A stretch of 64,000 nucleotides of DNA from VXNE01 sp965206615 (GCA_965206615.1 CBDBKI010000005.1:434001-498000), one strand, 5' to 3'. Numbered from the stretch's first letter, positions 52,823 through 62,290 are shown. Numbers and translations: made by a program. Notes: generated by a model not told the origin, from the sequence alone.

Positions 52823-53956
52823 ATGGCAGCGATGATCGATCCGACCGAGTCCGCGAAATTGAAGCTTCGTCGCTTTGTCACCCGCGGCCTTATCCTGCTG
52901 GCGTGTGCGCCGCTGGTGTATGCGGCAGCGGCCCAACAGGCCGGCACCGGCACCGGCGCCTTGCCCGAAGGCATCGTGAGCGACCGCAACGGCGACGGCG
53001 TGCTGACGGAAGACGAGGTGATGCCGGGCATGTTCTCGTTGCTGGATGTCAACAGGGACGGCCGCGCAGAGATGAGCGAGGTGCGGGGTTTCCTGGCGCG
53101 GTTGGGGCGACCCTTCAGCTGGGTCAATCCCCCTTCCGTGGATCAAGCCCTGCCGGGGTTGACGCACGCGACGTTTCTGAGTCCGTCCATGAGCGTTCCG
53201 GTGGGCTACAACATCTACCTCCCGCCCGGCTACGAAGATGCAGCGAACCGTGACACCCGCTACCCCGTAATCTACTACCTGCACGGCGGACGGCCGGGCA
53301 ACGAATCGTTGACCATCGGCCTGGCGGAGCACGTGCACGCGGCCATCACATCCGGCAGCGTACGTCCGGTGATCGTCGTCTGGCCCAACGGCGGGCAGGT
53401 GAGCTGGTATGACTACGAGGATTCCAGGGGCGAGGAGGTCTTCGTCCGCGAGTTGATTCCGTCCATCGATCGCACCTATCGAACCGTCGCGCACCGCGTC
53501 GGGCGCGCCCTGCAGGGATTTTCCCAGGGCGGACGAGGCACCACGCGGATCATGTTCAGGTATCCGGAACTGTTCGTCTCCGCAGCCCCCGGAGGCCCCG
53601 GCTACGCCGTGGAAAAACTGGTCTTCGAGAACGACGGCGTCGAAAGGGATCGACGAGTGGCGGTGGGTGCCGAGGTCAACGCATTGGACTTCGGCAAGGG
53701 CAACGACGCGTACAGCCTGGCGCGGGACTACGCCAAACGCCCGACGCAACCGCCCCTCAACATCATGATCTGGGTGGGCACCAAGGGGTTCAACTACGAG
53801 GCCACGCTGGAGTACCTGGGCTTTCTGGACGGTGTGGGCGTTCCCGCGGAACGCTTGATCGCGCCGGGCGTGGACCACAACCCGTCGTGGTTCTACGAGA
53901 CACTCGGCGTGGAGCTATTGCGGTTCCACGACCGGCACTGGGGCGCGGCGGAGTAG
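52823..53956 (+). CDS. Exported esterase with EF-hand calcium motif
   Basis: 377 residues. A signal peptide (GLILLACAPLVYAAAA) is followed by two EF-hand-like loops, DRNGDGVLTEDE and DVNRDGRAEMSE, and then an esterase-D-type alpha/beta fold: YPVIYYLHGGRPGN, nucleophile in GFSQGGRGTTRIMF and histidine in GVDHNPSWF. It probably cleaves an ester extracellularly with calcium-dependent stability. The 147-bp gap before it holds only a likely promoter. Confidence 0.87.
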   Translation: MAAMIDPTESAKLKLRRFVTRGLILLACAPLVYAAAAQQAGTGTGALPEGIVSDRNGDGVLTEDEVMPGMFSLLDVNRDGRAEMSEVRGFLARLGRPFSWVNPPSVDQALPGLTHATFLSPSMSVPVGYNIYLPPGYEDAANRDTRYPVIYYLHGGRPGNESLTIGLAEHVHAAITSGSVRPVIVVWPNGGQVSWYDYEDSRGEEVFVRELIPSIDRTYRTVAHRVGRALQGFSQGGRGTTRIMFRYPELFVSAAPGGPGYAVEKLVFENDGVERDRRVAVGAEVNALDFGKGNDAYSLARDYAKRPTQPPLNIMIWVGTKGFNYEATLEYLGFLDGVGVPAERLIAPGVDHNPSWFYETLGVELLRFHDRHWGAAE

Positions 53957-53998
53957 CAAGCCGGGACGTCCGGCCAAGCCTGGGCTCCTTGGCCCCCG

Positions 53999-54069
53999 GT
54001 CGCGTCCGTCCCGTACTGCCGCTCGAACTCCTGGCAGGCCGGCAGATCCTCGCGATAGTCCGCCTCGAA
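53999..54069. repeat. Direct repeat A flanking the low-GC TonB receptor (SnoaL 3'-end remnant)
   Basis: 71 bp matching 56367-56437 with a handful of mismatches (4 in the last 57). On the minus strand it encodes FEADYREDLPACQEFERQYG, which is the C-terminus of the SnoaL-like gene at 56360-56932. It is a partial copy, with no gene of its own, immediately downstream of the receptor. Confidence 0.85.
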
Positions 54070-54076
54070 GTATCCC

Positions 54077-56269
54077 TTACTCCGTGTCAAAGCTGACTGC
54101 CAATCCGACCTTCCGCGGGTAGGGCAAGTTCATGTACGTCGAAACGGGCCAAAGCATGATATCGTCCTGATTCAAGAGGTTCTCAGAGTACAAATAAACA
54201 CTCCATTGATCCCCTTGCACACCCAATCTAAGCGTCATGTCACGCCGCGGCGAACCTTCCTGTAACGTATAGTTGATTGCCGACGACCGAAAGGAGTACC
54301 CCAGGTGAGCATAGGCATTGAGACCCTTGCCACCTATTGGCCTGGAGTAGGTAGCGAAAACATTGGCAGTCCACTTCGGCGTAAAAGGAACGTCGTTACC
54401 TTCCTCTGCCTGAGGTATTCCAGCCGATGTCACAGGATCAAGATCGGCGAACTCACTCTCAGTGAAAGCCCCATTCATACCCAGGAGCAAGCTGTCCGTT
54501 GCTCGCCATAACAAATCCCACTCGACTCCAAAGATGTCGATATCGCCAAGTTGTACCACGGAGTTAATACCGGTCACCGTTGTAAACAAGGATTGCAGAT
54601 CCTCCCAGTCAGAAAGATAGACCGCTCCCTGCAAGACTAACGACCCGTCTGCAAACTCCCTCTTCGCACCTAACTCATAAGTCCAGACTTCGTCCGGATC
54701 AATCATCTGTTTGGCGCCTTCAATCCCGGACAGGGTAAGCCCGGCTACCTGGGCTAGAAGCTGCTGTGTGCCGCTACGAAATCCCATCGCGGCATTGGCG
54801 TACAGTGTAGTAGCGTCATTCGGGTAATAGGACAGATTGAATCGAGGGCTAACGTTGTCAAAAGTTCTGGCGCTACCCACGGGGTAGTCGACCACAGCTC
54901 CCAATGTCGCATCAACACCTGTGAATCGCTCCAGGGTAGAGCGGTCATCTTCAAAGTACCGCGCACCCACGAGCGGCACAAGCTTGCCATCCAGGAGATC
55001 GATGGAAATCTCTCCAAAAAATGCAAAGGCCTTACTGTCGATGCCGACTTTCGAATCACTCTCGATACCCGCAAAGGCCCCTAACAGCCACGCAGGGTTT
55101 GCTGGATCGGCAGCATCCAGATCGACGTCAATCACGACTATGTTATTTTGGTCCGAATCTGTAAAGAAACCACCAACAATCCAGTCAACAGGCCCGTCCG
55201 AATTAGACACAAGTCGGAGTTCCTGAGTAAAGACCTCGCTTCCTGATTCCCATATCTGCTTGAACGGCAACACTCCGACGCCGATTCCCGGAGCTATTCC
55301 AGCCAAATCGAGTCCGCCCCCAATTGAAAGAGTGTATGAGGTATCGTACGTTGAGGACGAGCTTATCAAATTGGCAAATCCCAAGTCCCAATCGAACACT
55401 AGTGAATAGATGTCCGTATCATGCCCATTATCGGGAACAAACCCCGCGCTGACGCCTAGTGAGGGTGGTTTGTGGCTGGAGAAAAAGTTGAGAAACTCCT
55501 GGTTTGCACCATAGTTCAAGATGCTGAAGTTGATGTCCAGATTCTCTGATGCCCGCAGCAAACCGGTCAGGCGCACCACGGAGGAATCGTGACCCTCGTC
55601 ACCATCGGCATCAGGTACGATGCCAAAGCCACCTTCTTCGTCATAGCCCACTAACAGACGTATGCCAAATTTGTCTTCGACAATAGGCATATTGGCCACA
55701 GCATCGACTCGATAATTTGCATCGCCCCCATCGGTATTGGAACCATTGGCTTGTGCCTTGAAGGTAAAGCGTTCCAAATCGGGCTTGCGACTGACGTATT
55801 TGATCGTGCCGCCCATTGACCCCTGCCCATATAGAGTGCCCTGCGGCCCTCGCAATATCTCCACTCGCTCAAGATCATAGAGCAGGTTGACGGGTGGGGC
55901 TAACTGGATGTTGGGCACGCTGAAGGCCGTTTCATCGACATAGTAGCCTATGGTGCTTTCACCTGTAACGCTGCTCCCGCCACTCCCACGCATATGCACG
56001 GCTACAGTCCCGGTATTGAAGGCACCAATACTTATGCCCCCTGGAATCTGCCTGATGATGTCATCAAGTGTATAGATGCCTTGCTCCTCTATCGTTGCAC
56101 CGCCGAAAGTCTGAACTGACAAGGGAACGTCTAGTTGACTCTGCTCTCGCTTCGACGCGGTAACGATCACTTCCTCCATGAGGCCCTGTTCCCCCCGGGC
56201 GGGGGTGGTGGTCAGAATCAGTGCCAGAATACCAAAGGAGACAGAGCCCCTGATCAGGAACTTGGACAT
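54077..56269 (-). CDS. TonB-dependent receptor with lower-GC composition
   Basis: 730 residues from the ATG at 56269 (GGAGAGAACAC before it). Signal peptide SVSFGILALILTTTPARG; plug start MEEVIVTASKREQSQLDVPL and GTLYGQGSMGGTIKYVSRKP; complete barrel with terminal strand PYPRKVGLAVSF. The iron-complex receptor style (plug STIGYYVDE, TLYGQGSMGG) suggests transport of a small chelate or nutrient. Its codons are far richer in A/T than any neighbour, and a direct repeat flanks it, so it was probably acquired by transfer. Confidence 0.92.
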   Translation of the reverse strand: MSKFLIRGSVSFGILALILTTTPARGEQGLMEEVIVTASKREQSQLDVPLSVQTFGGATIEEQGIYTLDDIIRQIPGGISIGAFNTGTVAVHMRGSGGSSVTGESTIGYYVDETAFSVPNIQLAPPVNLLYDLERVEILRGPQGTLYGQGSMGGTIKYVSRKPDLERFTFKAQANGSNTDGGDANYRVDAVANMPIVEDKFGIRLLVGYDEEGGFGIVPDADGDEGHDSSVVRLTGLLRASENLDINFSILNYGANQEFLNFFSSHKPPSLGVSAGFVPDNGHDTDIYSLVFDWDLGFANLISSSSTYDTSYTLSIGGGLDLAGIAPGIGVGVLPFKQIWESGSEVFTQELRLVSNSDGPVDWIVGGFFTDSDQNNIVVIDVDLDAADPANPAWLLGAFAGIESDSKVGIDSKAFAFFGEISIDLLDGKLVPLVGARYFEDDRSTLERFTGVDATLGAVVDYPVGSARTFDNVSPRFNLSYYPNDATTLYANAAMGFRSGTQQLLAQVAGLTLSGIEGAKQMIDPDEVWTYELGAKREFADGSLVLQGAVYLSDWEDLQSLFTTVTGINSVVQLGDIDIFGVEWDLLWRATDSLLLGMNGAFTESEFADLDPVTSAGIPQAEEGNDVPFTPKWTANVFATYSRPIGGKGLNAYAHLGYSFRSSAINYTLQEGSPRRDMTLRLGVQGDQWSVYLYSENLLNQDDIMLWPVSTYMNLPYPRKVGLAVSFDTE

Positions 56270-56359
56270 GTGTTCTCTCCTAAACTGCATTGTGTTATCC
56301 GCAACGTTCGACATCGTGAAAGGACATGGCCACCTGACCGTTGACCGCATGGATCATTC

Positions 56360-56932
56360 TCATCCAGTCGCCCCAGTCCGGTACTGACGCTCGAACTCCT
56401 GCCAGGCCGGCAGATCCTCGGGGTAGTCCGCCTCGAACCACGCCCCCTCGAAGCACAGCCGTTCCTTCTTCTTCAGCGCCTGCAGGTAGTTCTCGGCGGG
56501 CACGTAGTAGAGGAATCGGATACCGCGCCGCGAGAAGAGCCATTGGCCTGCGACGCGTCGGTATTCGTCGTGGTACTTCATGGCGGCGAGGCTTGCGACC
56601 CCGTTGACGCAGGTTTCCGCGTGGCTCGCCACGAGGCCGTGCGCCCGGTCCGGGTCGTCGTCGTCGAAGCCGACGGTCAGGTCGTGCGTCCAGTGATACC
56701 CGGGGCCGCGGACGCGGAACGCACCGACGAACATCTCGGCGATCGCGTCCCGCCCCACGGACCGGAGCACCCCACTCGGCGAGTCGAAGACCGCGTCTTC
56801 CGTGAACAGCGCTCCGAGCCGCGGAATGTCGTGCTCGTCACAGGCTTCGCAGTACGCGGTGACCAGTTCCTGGATGGCGAAACGCGACTCGACCCGGTCG
56901 AGGCGGCGTTCCAGCGAAGCGGTGTCGCTCAT
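56360..56932 (-). CDS. SnoaL-like protein, probable partner of the Rieske oxygenase
   Basis: 190 residues from the ATG at 56932, which overlaps the oxygenase stop by 4 bp (ATGA). It begins LERRLDRVESRFAIQELVTA and has the fold's strands GALFTEDAVFDSPSG and HDLTVGFDDDDPDRAH. Ring-hydroxylating oxygenase beta subunits share this fold, so it may be the small subunit, though it also resembles stand-alone SnoaL_4 enzymes. Its last 71 bp are repeated at 53999-54069. Confidence 0.85.
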   Translation of the reverse strand: MSDTASLERRLDRVESRFAIQELVTAYCEACDEHDIPRLGALFTEDAVFDSPSGVLRSVGRDAIAEMFVGAFRVRGPGYHWTHDLTVGFDDDDPDRAHGLVASHAETCVNGVASLAAMKYHDEYRRVAGQWLFSRRGIRFLYYVPAENYLQALKKKERLCFEGAWFEADYPEDLPAWQEFERQYRTGATG

Positions 56933-58116
56933 GAGGGTTCTCCGATGGATCCGAGTTGCGCGCCGTCGCCGTCCATCATGCGGGCAACGGTGCGGTGATA
57001 GTGCTGAACGCCAGGCTCGTTGCGCCCGATGAGGAATTCGCGATTGGCGCCGGCGGGTAATGCCGCCTGAATCGTCGCGACGACGGCATAGTCCTCGTCG
57101 CGCACCGCCTGCAGGGTCATCTGGCTGAAGGTGCGGGCGGCCTCGTGCCACGCGTCCGTCTGGTCGGCGGTGGAACAGAGCACGGTCTGACGCGTGACGG
57201 TGGTCTCGTGGGTCGGCCCGGGGAAGATCTGGCTGACCAGGCAATGTCCGCCCACGATCCCGGAAATGGACAGGTTCGGAAAGACGGAGTGGATGATGCG
57301 GATGTAGTTGTCCGCATCCCACTCGGACTCGGGCAGGGAATCCAGTTCCGGCAGGTTCCTGCGCCCGAACGTCAGACGCTGGTGCGGCCCGAAGACATCG
57401 TGCACGAGCAGATTGCCGATGGTGTACTGGCCGACGGTCGAACGATGCACCGAGTTGTGGTGGTAGACCTCCAGGTAGCCGTCCAGGGTCGCCTTCCAGC
57501 CCGGTCCGTCCAGCTCGCGTTGCTCGTAGACGACCCAGTCGTCGAGGCGTAGCGAGTCGAGTTGGGCGGCGAACTCGCCGAGCCAGGCGTCGATGTCGAA
57601 CGCGATCCCCGGTGTCAGGCAGGCCCAGATCAGTCCGGAGCGCTCCAGGCAGGCCAGTTCCGTCAGGGGTCGCGCTTCCCGGTCCACGTCGCCGAAGGTC
57701 TCGACGGCATACACGGCGACCAGCTTCCCCCGGAGATCGTAGGTCCAGGCATGGTATGGGCAGGAAAAACGCGTCCGTTTGCCGCTGCCGGCGGGACAGA
57801 CGATCGCGCCCCGGTGCCGGCAGACGTTCAGGAAGGCGTGCGCCGTGCCGCGCTCGTCCCGGGTGAGCAAAAGCGGGATGCCCATGAGGGTCTCGGCCTT
57901 GTAGCTGCCGGGTTCGGGCAGTTCCAGCGACAGGGCGACGGCGATCGGGGATTCCCGGAAGATGCGCTGCACCTCCCGCGCATAGCGCTCCGGGTCGGCA
58001 TAGGTATCGACCGGCAGCGGCAACTGGGCGGGAGCGCGGTCGGTCGTCCTGTTCTGGAAATGAGCGAGCGCGCGCCTGGCGAGTTCGGTCGCTTCGTCGT
58101 TCCCTCTCATGTCCAT
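56929..58116 (-). CDS. Rieske aromatic ring-hydroxylating oxygenase, alpha subunit
   Basis: 395 residues. The [2Fe-2S] cluster ligands are C99-x-H101 and C119-x-x-H122 (CRHRGAIVC, CPYHAWTYD), and the mononuclear iron ligands are H219 and H224 with bridging E216 (YLEVYHHNSVH); the third iron ligand near the C-terminus is presumably an aspartate. It oxidises an aromatic or related substrate using electrons from a reductase not encoded here. It is translationally coupled to the SnoaL-like gene. Confidence 0.93.
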   Translation of the reverse strand: MDMRGNDEATELARRALAHFQNRTTDRAPAQLPLPVDTYADPERYAREVQRIFRESPIAVALSLELPEPGSYKAETLMGIPLLLTRDERGTAHAFLNVCRHRGAIVCPAGSGKRTRFSCPYHAWTYDLRGKLVAVYAVETFGDVDREARPLTELACLERSGLIWACLTPGIAFDIDAWLGEFAAQLDSLRLDDWVVYEQRELDGPGWKATLDGYLEVYHHNSVHRSTVGQYTIGNLLVHDVFGPHQRLTFGRRNLPELDSLPESEWDADNYIRIIHSVFPNLSISGIVGGHCLVSQIFPGPTHETTVTRQTVLCSTADQTDAWHEAARTFSQMTLQAVRDEDYAVVATIQAALPAGANREFLIGRNEPGVQHYHRTVARMMDGDGAQLGSIGEPS

Positions 58117-58208
58117 GGAGTCGTTCGAACTGGGGTTTGAAGAGTACTACACCGATGTGCAACGATTTGCCGCGACCAGACGGTCCGACAAACAGGGTGG
58201 TTAGAAAA

Positions 58209-59231
58209 ATGTCTGAAGGTTTCAATCCGGAATTCGACCCCACGGGTATCGAGGGTGGTGTCGACACGAACGTGCTGCCCTGGATGGCGGTTCCCGGCGC
58301 GGAGGGAGTGCACCTGAAGCCCCTGCGCGCGAGCAGCGAAAGCGGCATGTTCAGCGCCGTGCTCAAGATCGAAGCGGGCGCCGCCCTGCCGGTTGCGAGC
58401 TGTCTGGGCGGGATGGACCTGTTCGTCCTGTCGGGGGAGATCCGCTACGAGGAGGGGGGCGCGGAGAGTACGCTGGAGCCCGGTATCTGGGGCCATATTC
58501 CGGCGAATACCCGAATTGCGTCGATGGCGGGGGAGGGCGCTGCCGAGTTCCTGCTCAATTCCTATGGCGCGCTGGCCTTCCTGAATCCGGACGACTCCGT
58601 CAGTTCCGTGTTGACCAGTGCGGACGTCGGGCGCCTGGCGCGGCAGCACGGCATCACGCTGGTGCCGAACACCCTCGCCGAGTGCATGCAGGAGCGGCCC
58701 GACCCGTTCTCCGGTAACGGAGAACCGCTGGCCATCGCGTCGGGGGATGCCAGCCGGCTCGTTGTCGGGGAGAAAGCACGGTCGAACGGCGATTCGCGTC
58801 TCCGGCATCCGCATTTCGTCGACACCCGGGAGGTGCCCTGGGTGATCAATCCCGGCCTGCCCGACATCGCGTTGAAGATTCTCCGCGTCAGCGAGGAGAC
58901 CGGCGTCGTCTCGCTGGTCGTGCGCCACAACGGCGTGGCGGATCCGCACAACCACCTCGGTGCGAGCGACTTCCTGGTACTCAGCGGGCGCATCGGCTAT
59001 CGCGCCGGACCGCCGGAGGGATACGGGCCGGGAGTCTGGTTCTTCGAACCCGCCGGGGCGCGCCACGATGAAACGCGGCGACTGACGGATGAAGACCTGA
59101 TTTACCTGGCGAACGTCTACGGCCCGCTGACGTTCGACTCCGGGCGCGGGACGCCAGTCGCGGCCGTGCTTTCGTGGATGGAATACGATGCCCTGGCGAA
59201 AGCGGGGCCAAGAGGTGTAGGAGTGGCGTAG
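58209..59231 (+). CDS. Bicupin (ChrR-like cupin) protein
   Basis: 340 residues from the ATG at 58209. Two cupin domains are evident: GMDLFVLSGEIRYEEGG with IPANTRIASM (N-terminal) and ASDFLVLSGRIGYRAGPPEG with GARHDETRRLTDE (C-terminal). They match ChrR-type cupins that bind a metal, either regulatory or as dioxygenases. It begins a plus-strand unit with two SDRs. The two domains are distinct copies rather than identical. Confidence 0.83.
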   Translation: MSEGFNPEFDPTGIEGGVDTNVLPWMAVPGAEGVHLKPLRASSESGMFSAVLKIEAGAALPVASCLGGMDLFVLSGEIRYEEGGAESTLEPGIWGHIPANTRIASMAGEGAAEFLLNSYGALAFLNPDDSVSSVLTSADVGRLARQHGITLVPNTLAECMQERPDPFSGNGEPLAIASGDASRLVVGEKARSNGDSRLRHPHFVDTREVPWVINPGLPDIALKILRVSEETGVVSLVVRHNGVADPHNHLGASDFLVLSGRIGYRAGPPEGYGPGVWFFEPAGARHDETRRLTDEDLIYLANVYGPLTFDSGRGTPVAAVLSWMEYDALAKAGPRGVGVA

Positions 59232-59248
59232 TCCCGGGATCGATCCCC

Positions 59249-59986
59249 ATGCCTACCGCGTTGATCACCGGAGCTGCCCACGGTCTTGGCGCCTGCATGG
59301 CGGAGCACGCCGCGCGGCGCGGCTACCGGGTCGGCGTGCTGGACCTGGACCTGGAAGAAGCGCGGGCGGTGGCCGACCCGATCGGCGGCATCGGGCTCGC
59401 GGCGGACGTGACGGACGCGGCTCAGGTGGAAGACGCGGTGGAACGCCTCGGCGAGACGCCGACGCTCCTGATCAACAACGCCGGCATCCTGCGGACCGGG
59501 CCCCTGATGGAGCACGCGGTCGAGGACTTCCGTCGCGTCATACAGGTCAATCTCGTCAGCGTGTTCATCGTCTCGCAGATCGTCGCGCGACGGATGCAGG
59601 ACAACGGCGGTGGCGCCATCGTCAATCTCGCCTCCATCAACGCGATCAACCCGTCGACCGAGTGCGGCGCCTATGCGGCAGCGAAGGCGGGGATCGTCTG
59701 CCTGACGCAGCAGATGTCGCTGGAGTGGGGTGAGTACGGTATTCGTGTCAACTCGATGGCGCCGGGGTTCATCGACTCGGGCATGGCCGCGCCGTTCTAC
59801 CGGAATCCCGCGATTCGGGAGCTGCGCGGCAGTGCCGTCCCCCTGGGACGGATCGGATCGGCGGACGACGTGGCCGAATGCGCGATGTTCCTGGCATCGG
59901 ATGCTGCGGGGTACATCACGGGCCAGAACATCGCGATCGACGGCGGCGTGATCAACAGCGTGCTGATGCAGTTGCCGCGGGAGTAG
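59249..59986 (+). CDS. Short-chain dehydrogenase/reductase
   Basis: 245 residues from the ATG at 59249. It has TGAAHGLGACMAEHAARRG, acid D39-type preference (LDLDLEEA), NNAGILRTG, catalytic S in NLASINAINP and Y-A-A-A-K (YxxxK), then the APGFID segment. The start is 17 bp after the bicupin gene. It likely uses NAD(H). Confidence 0.9.
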   Translation: MPTALITGAAHGLGACMAEHAARRGYRVGVLDLDLEEARAVADPIGGIGLAADVTDAAQVEDAVERLGETPTLLINNAGILRTGPLMEHAVEDFRRVIQVNLVSVFIVSQIVARRMQDNGGGAIVNLASINAINPSTECGAYAAAKAGIVCLTQQMSLEWGEYGIRVNSMAPGFIDSGMAAPFYRNPAIRELRGSAVPLGRIGSADDVAECAMFLASDAAGYITGQNIAIDGGVINSVLMQLPRE

Positions 59987-60008
59987 CGGTCGCCGCGCGG
60001 ATGCCCGC

Positions 60009-60770
60009 ATGAAGCCCATCGAGGGAATGTCCGTGTTGATCACGGGCGGCGGTTCCGGCATCGGCGCCGGCACGGCGCAGTACTTCTGCGAGCGCGGGGC
60101 GCGGGTCACCATCTGCGGGCGACGCAAGGACAAGATCGATGCGGTAGCCGCCCGCCTGGGCGAGAACTGCCTGAGCGTCCAGGCCGACGTGACCCGGGAG
60201 GCGGACCGCCGCCGGCTGGTCGACGCGACGCTCGAACACGGCGAGGGGCTCGATGCGCTCGTCAACAACGCCGGCAACATGTATCGCGGCGCTGTCGAAG
60301 AGCTCGACGAGCAACGCCTGCTCGACCTCTTTCACAGCAACGTGGTCGCCGGGATGCTGCTCACGGGGCTCTGTGTCGAAGCGTTGTCCCGCAGCGCCGG
60401 CGCGGTGATCTTCATAGGCTCCATCCACAACCGCCTGGCCTTCCCGGGGGCATCGCCGTACGCGGCGACCAAGGGCGCGGTCGAAACGCTGTCCCGGGTG
60501 CTGGCCGCGGAACTGGGCCCGAAGAACATCCGCGTCAACTGCGTGGCCCCGGGGGCCGTGCCGACGGAAATCAATGTTCGGGCAGGTCTGTTCTCGGAGG
60601 AAGAGGCGCGGGCACGACTGGAGGCGATGCTCGACCGGCATGCGCTGGACCGCATCGGTACGGAGCGGGACATCGCGGAAGCCATCGCCTACCTGGTGTG
60701 CGCGGAGTGGACGACGGGTGCGGTGGTCGACGTCGACGGTGGCCTCGGACTCGGGGTGACGAAGGCGTGA
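60009..60770 (+). CDS. Short-chain dehydrogenase/reductase
   Basis: 253 residues. TGGGSGIGAGTAQYF, arginine-rich loop ICGRRKDK suggesting NADP use, NNAGNMYRG, FIGSIHN and Y-A-A-T-K (YxxxK), and CVAPGAVPTEI. It follows the other SDR by 22 bp. Together the bicupin and SDRs could process an intermediate of the Rieske oxygenase pathway, whose genes are divergent from the bicupin gene. Confidence 0.9.
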   Translation: MKPIEGMSVLITGGGSGIGAGTAQYFCERGARVTICGRRKDKIDAVAARLGENCLSVQADVTREADRRRLVDATLEHGEGLDALVNNAGNMYRGAVEELDEQRLLDLFHSNVVAGMLLTGLCVEALSRSAGAVIFIGSIHNRLAFPGASPYAATKGAVETLSRVLAAELGPKNIRVNCVAPGAVPTEINVRAGLFSEEEARARLEAMLDRHALDRIGTERDIAEAIAYLVCAEWTTGAVVDVDGGLGLGVTKA

Positions 60771-60799
60771 AGGAGGGAGAGGCGGCGGGCGGGACAGCC

Positions 60800-60900
60800 T
60801 TGCGCGGATCAGGGCCCGCCAGCGTTCGACGAACGGGCCAAGCCTCTCCCTGAGCAAATCCAGCGCCTTGCCGACGCGTTCGTGATTGGTGATGGCAGCT
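60800..60900 (-). pseudogene. N-terminal remnant of a Swt1-type HEPN protein
   Basis: Minus-strand reading gives AAITNHERVGKALDLLRERL and GPFVERW, then unrelated residues. This is the opening of Swt1-family HEPN proteins, large factors often found in anti-phage loci. No start codon or rest of the gene is present. It lies in the 160-bp gap between the last SDR gene and the AlbA_2 gene. Confidence 0.5.
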
Positions 60901-60930
60901 TGCGGGACTCGATGGCGCCCTTGATCTCGA

Positions 60931-62253
60931 CTATGCCTCTCCTGCGAGTCGATCGTCCGCGGTGGCGTCGGGGCGGCGCTTCCACAGGCGCACGATGAAT
61001 CGGCTTTCTTCCTCGACGAGATCGGGATCCGTGCCGTTATGCGCTTGCATGCCCGCCACGATCTTGCGCGGCACGCCCAACCCGGTTGCCTCGATGTACC
61101 GGTAGTCGCGCAATACCTCCTTGATGAGCTCGTTACGCGAAGCGCGATAGCCAGCACGCATCTTGTCCACGGTGACCGTGTTCGGCAAACGGCCGGGAGA
61201 GATGATCTCAAGTCGGTCCGAGTAGATCGAAAGTTCGATGTCCATCACGCCTATGGTGTAGTCGCGGTGAGCGATGGCGTTCACGATGGCCTCGCGCACG
61301 GCTTCGATTGGATAGTCCCAACGCTCCGTGCGCCGTCCTCCAATGTCTATCGAGGCTTTGATCTCGATATTGCGGCGTACGAAGTCCATCGCTTGGCCAA
61401 TAACCCCTGCTTCGACCGCGTTGTCGGCTTCCGAAAAGGTGGCTGGCAACGCTGAATGAAACTGCCCGAGCTCGGTGTTCGGCGCGGGGTACAGGGAGAC
61501 CGCGGCGCCTCGCAGCGTTGCCCGCGCCTTGGCGTCGTAGTCTTTTTCGGTCCCTGTGTAGGCGGCCGCGCTGATTCCGGCCTGCGGCAGATATTTATGA
61601 GGCCGTGCACCCAAGAGCAACAGTCCGCCTGCACTTGGCAGCGTGCGTCCGCGATCCACGGACATGAGCTCGGTGTTGACGAGCAGGCGCGTCCATGCCC
61701 CGTGGTCGTGGGCGGGGGGGCAGGATTGCCTGCGCATGTCACGGAAATAGTTCACCAGCCTGCGCATGTCGAAATCCTCAAGACTGGCCCCTGGAACTGG
61801 CTTGCGGTCGTACCGCAAGCGTCCCGACTGCATGTACAGACGCGCTTCTTCTTCGTCGGTGGCGTCGCGCGACGTCGTACCGGCACGGATCTGGGTGACC
61901 CATGACGAGCCACGCTTGTACTTGTAAGGCTTGTCGGGCGCGTCGGGAGGAAGGGAGACGATCCCGACCGTTCCGGAATCGCCCCAGGCAAGCGTTTCCC
62001 AGAACGGGATGGCCGACGGTCGCAGATGGGTGCGCGCTGCCTCCATCACCCATTCCTCGGTCTTCTCGGGCTCCCTGGTCAGGCCGGAGACACTGCCATC
62101 TTCCTCGACGCCAAGCAAAATGTGGCCACCCTCAAGATTGAGCAGCCCCGCCATTTCCGTGGCCAGCCTTTGCGGCGTGACATCGTCGCGTTTGAACTCG
62201 ACGCCGGAGTTTTCGCCGTTGTCAATCAGTTCGGCGAGCTCAGTTCGTTTCAT
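60931..62253 (-). CDS. AlbA_2-domain / HATPase_c_4 putative regulator
   Basis: 440 residues. The N-terminal AlbA_2 domain has NGENSGVEFKRDDVTPQRLA and AGLLNLEGGHILLGVEEDG; the C-terminal part carries the HATPase-like EAVREAIVNAIAHRDYTIG and the wHTH ending GLGVPRKIVAGMQ. Such proteins are transcription regulators with helicase/ATPase-like folds (COG2865), common in accessory regions. It lies beside the HEPN remnant, hinting at a former defence locus. Confidence 0.87.
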   Translation of the reverse strand: MKRTELAELIDNGENSGVEFKRDDVTPQRLATEMAGLLNLEGGHILLGVEEDGSVSGLTREPEKTEEWVMEAARTHLRPSAIPFWETLAWGDSGTVGIVSLPPDAPDKPYKYKRGSSWVTQIRAGTTSRDATDEEEARLYMQSGRLRYDRKPVPGASLEDFDMRRLVNYFRDMRRQSCPPAHDHGAWTRLLVNTELMSVDRGRTLPSAGGLLLLGARPHKYLPQAGISAAAYTGTEKDYDAKARATLRGAAVSLYPAPNTELGQFHSALPATFSEADNAVEAGVIGQAMDFVRRNIEIKASIDIGGRRTERWDYPIEAVREAIVNAIAHRDYTIGVMDIELSIYSDRLEIISPGRLPNTVTVDKMRAGYRASRNELIKEVLRDYRYIEATGLGVPRKIVAGMQAHNGTDPDLVEEESRFIVRLWKRRPDATADDRLAGEA

Positions 62254-62290
62254 TCAATCCATCCATCCAAGATGTCTCCGGCCTGGGCGA

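Noticed and set aside
53999..56437. Composite transposon or prophage around the low-GC receptor
   Set aside because: There is no transposase, integrase, terminal inverted repeat or target duplication of typical size; only the direct repeat of a gene end.
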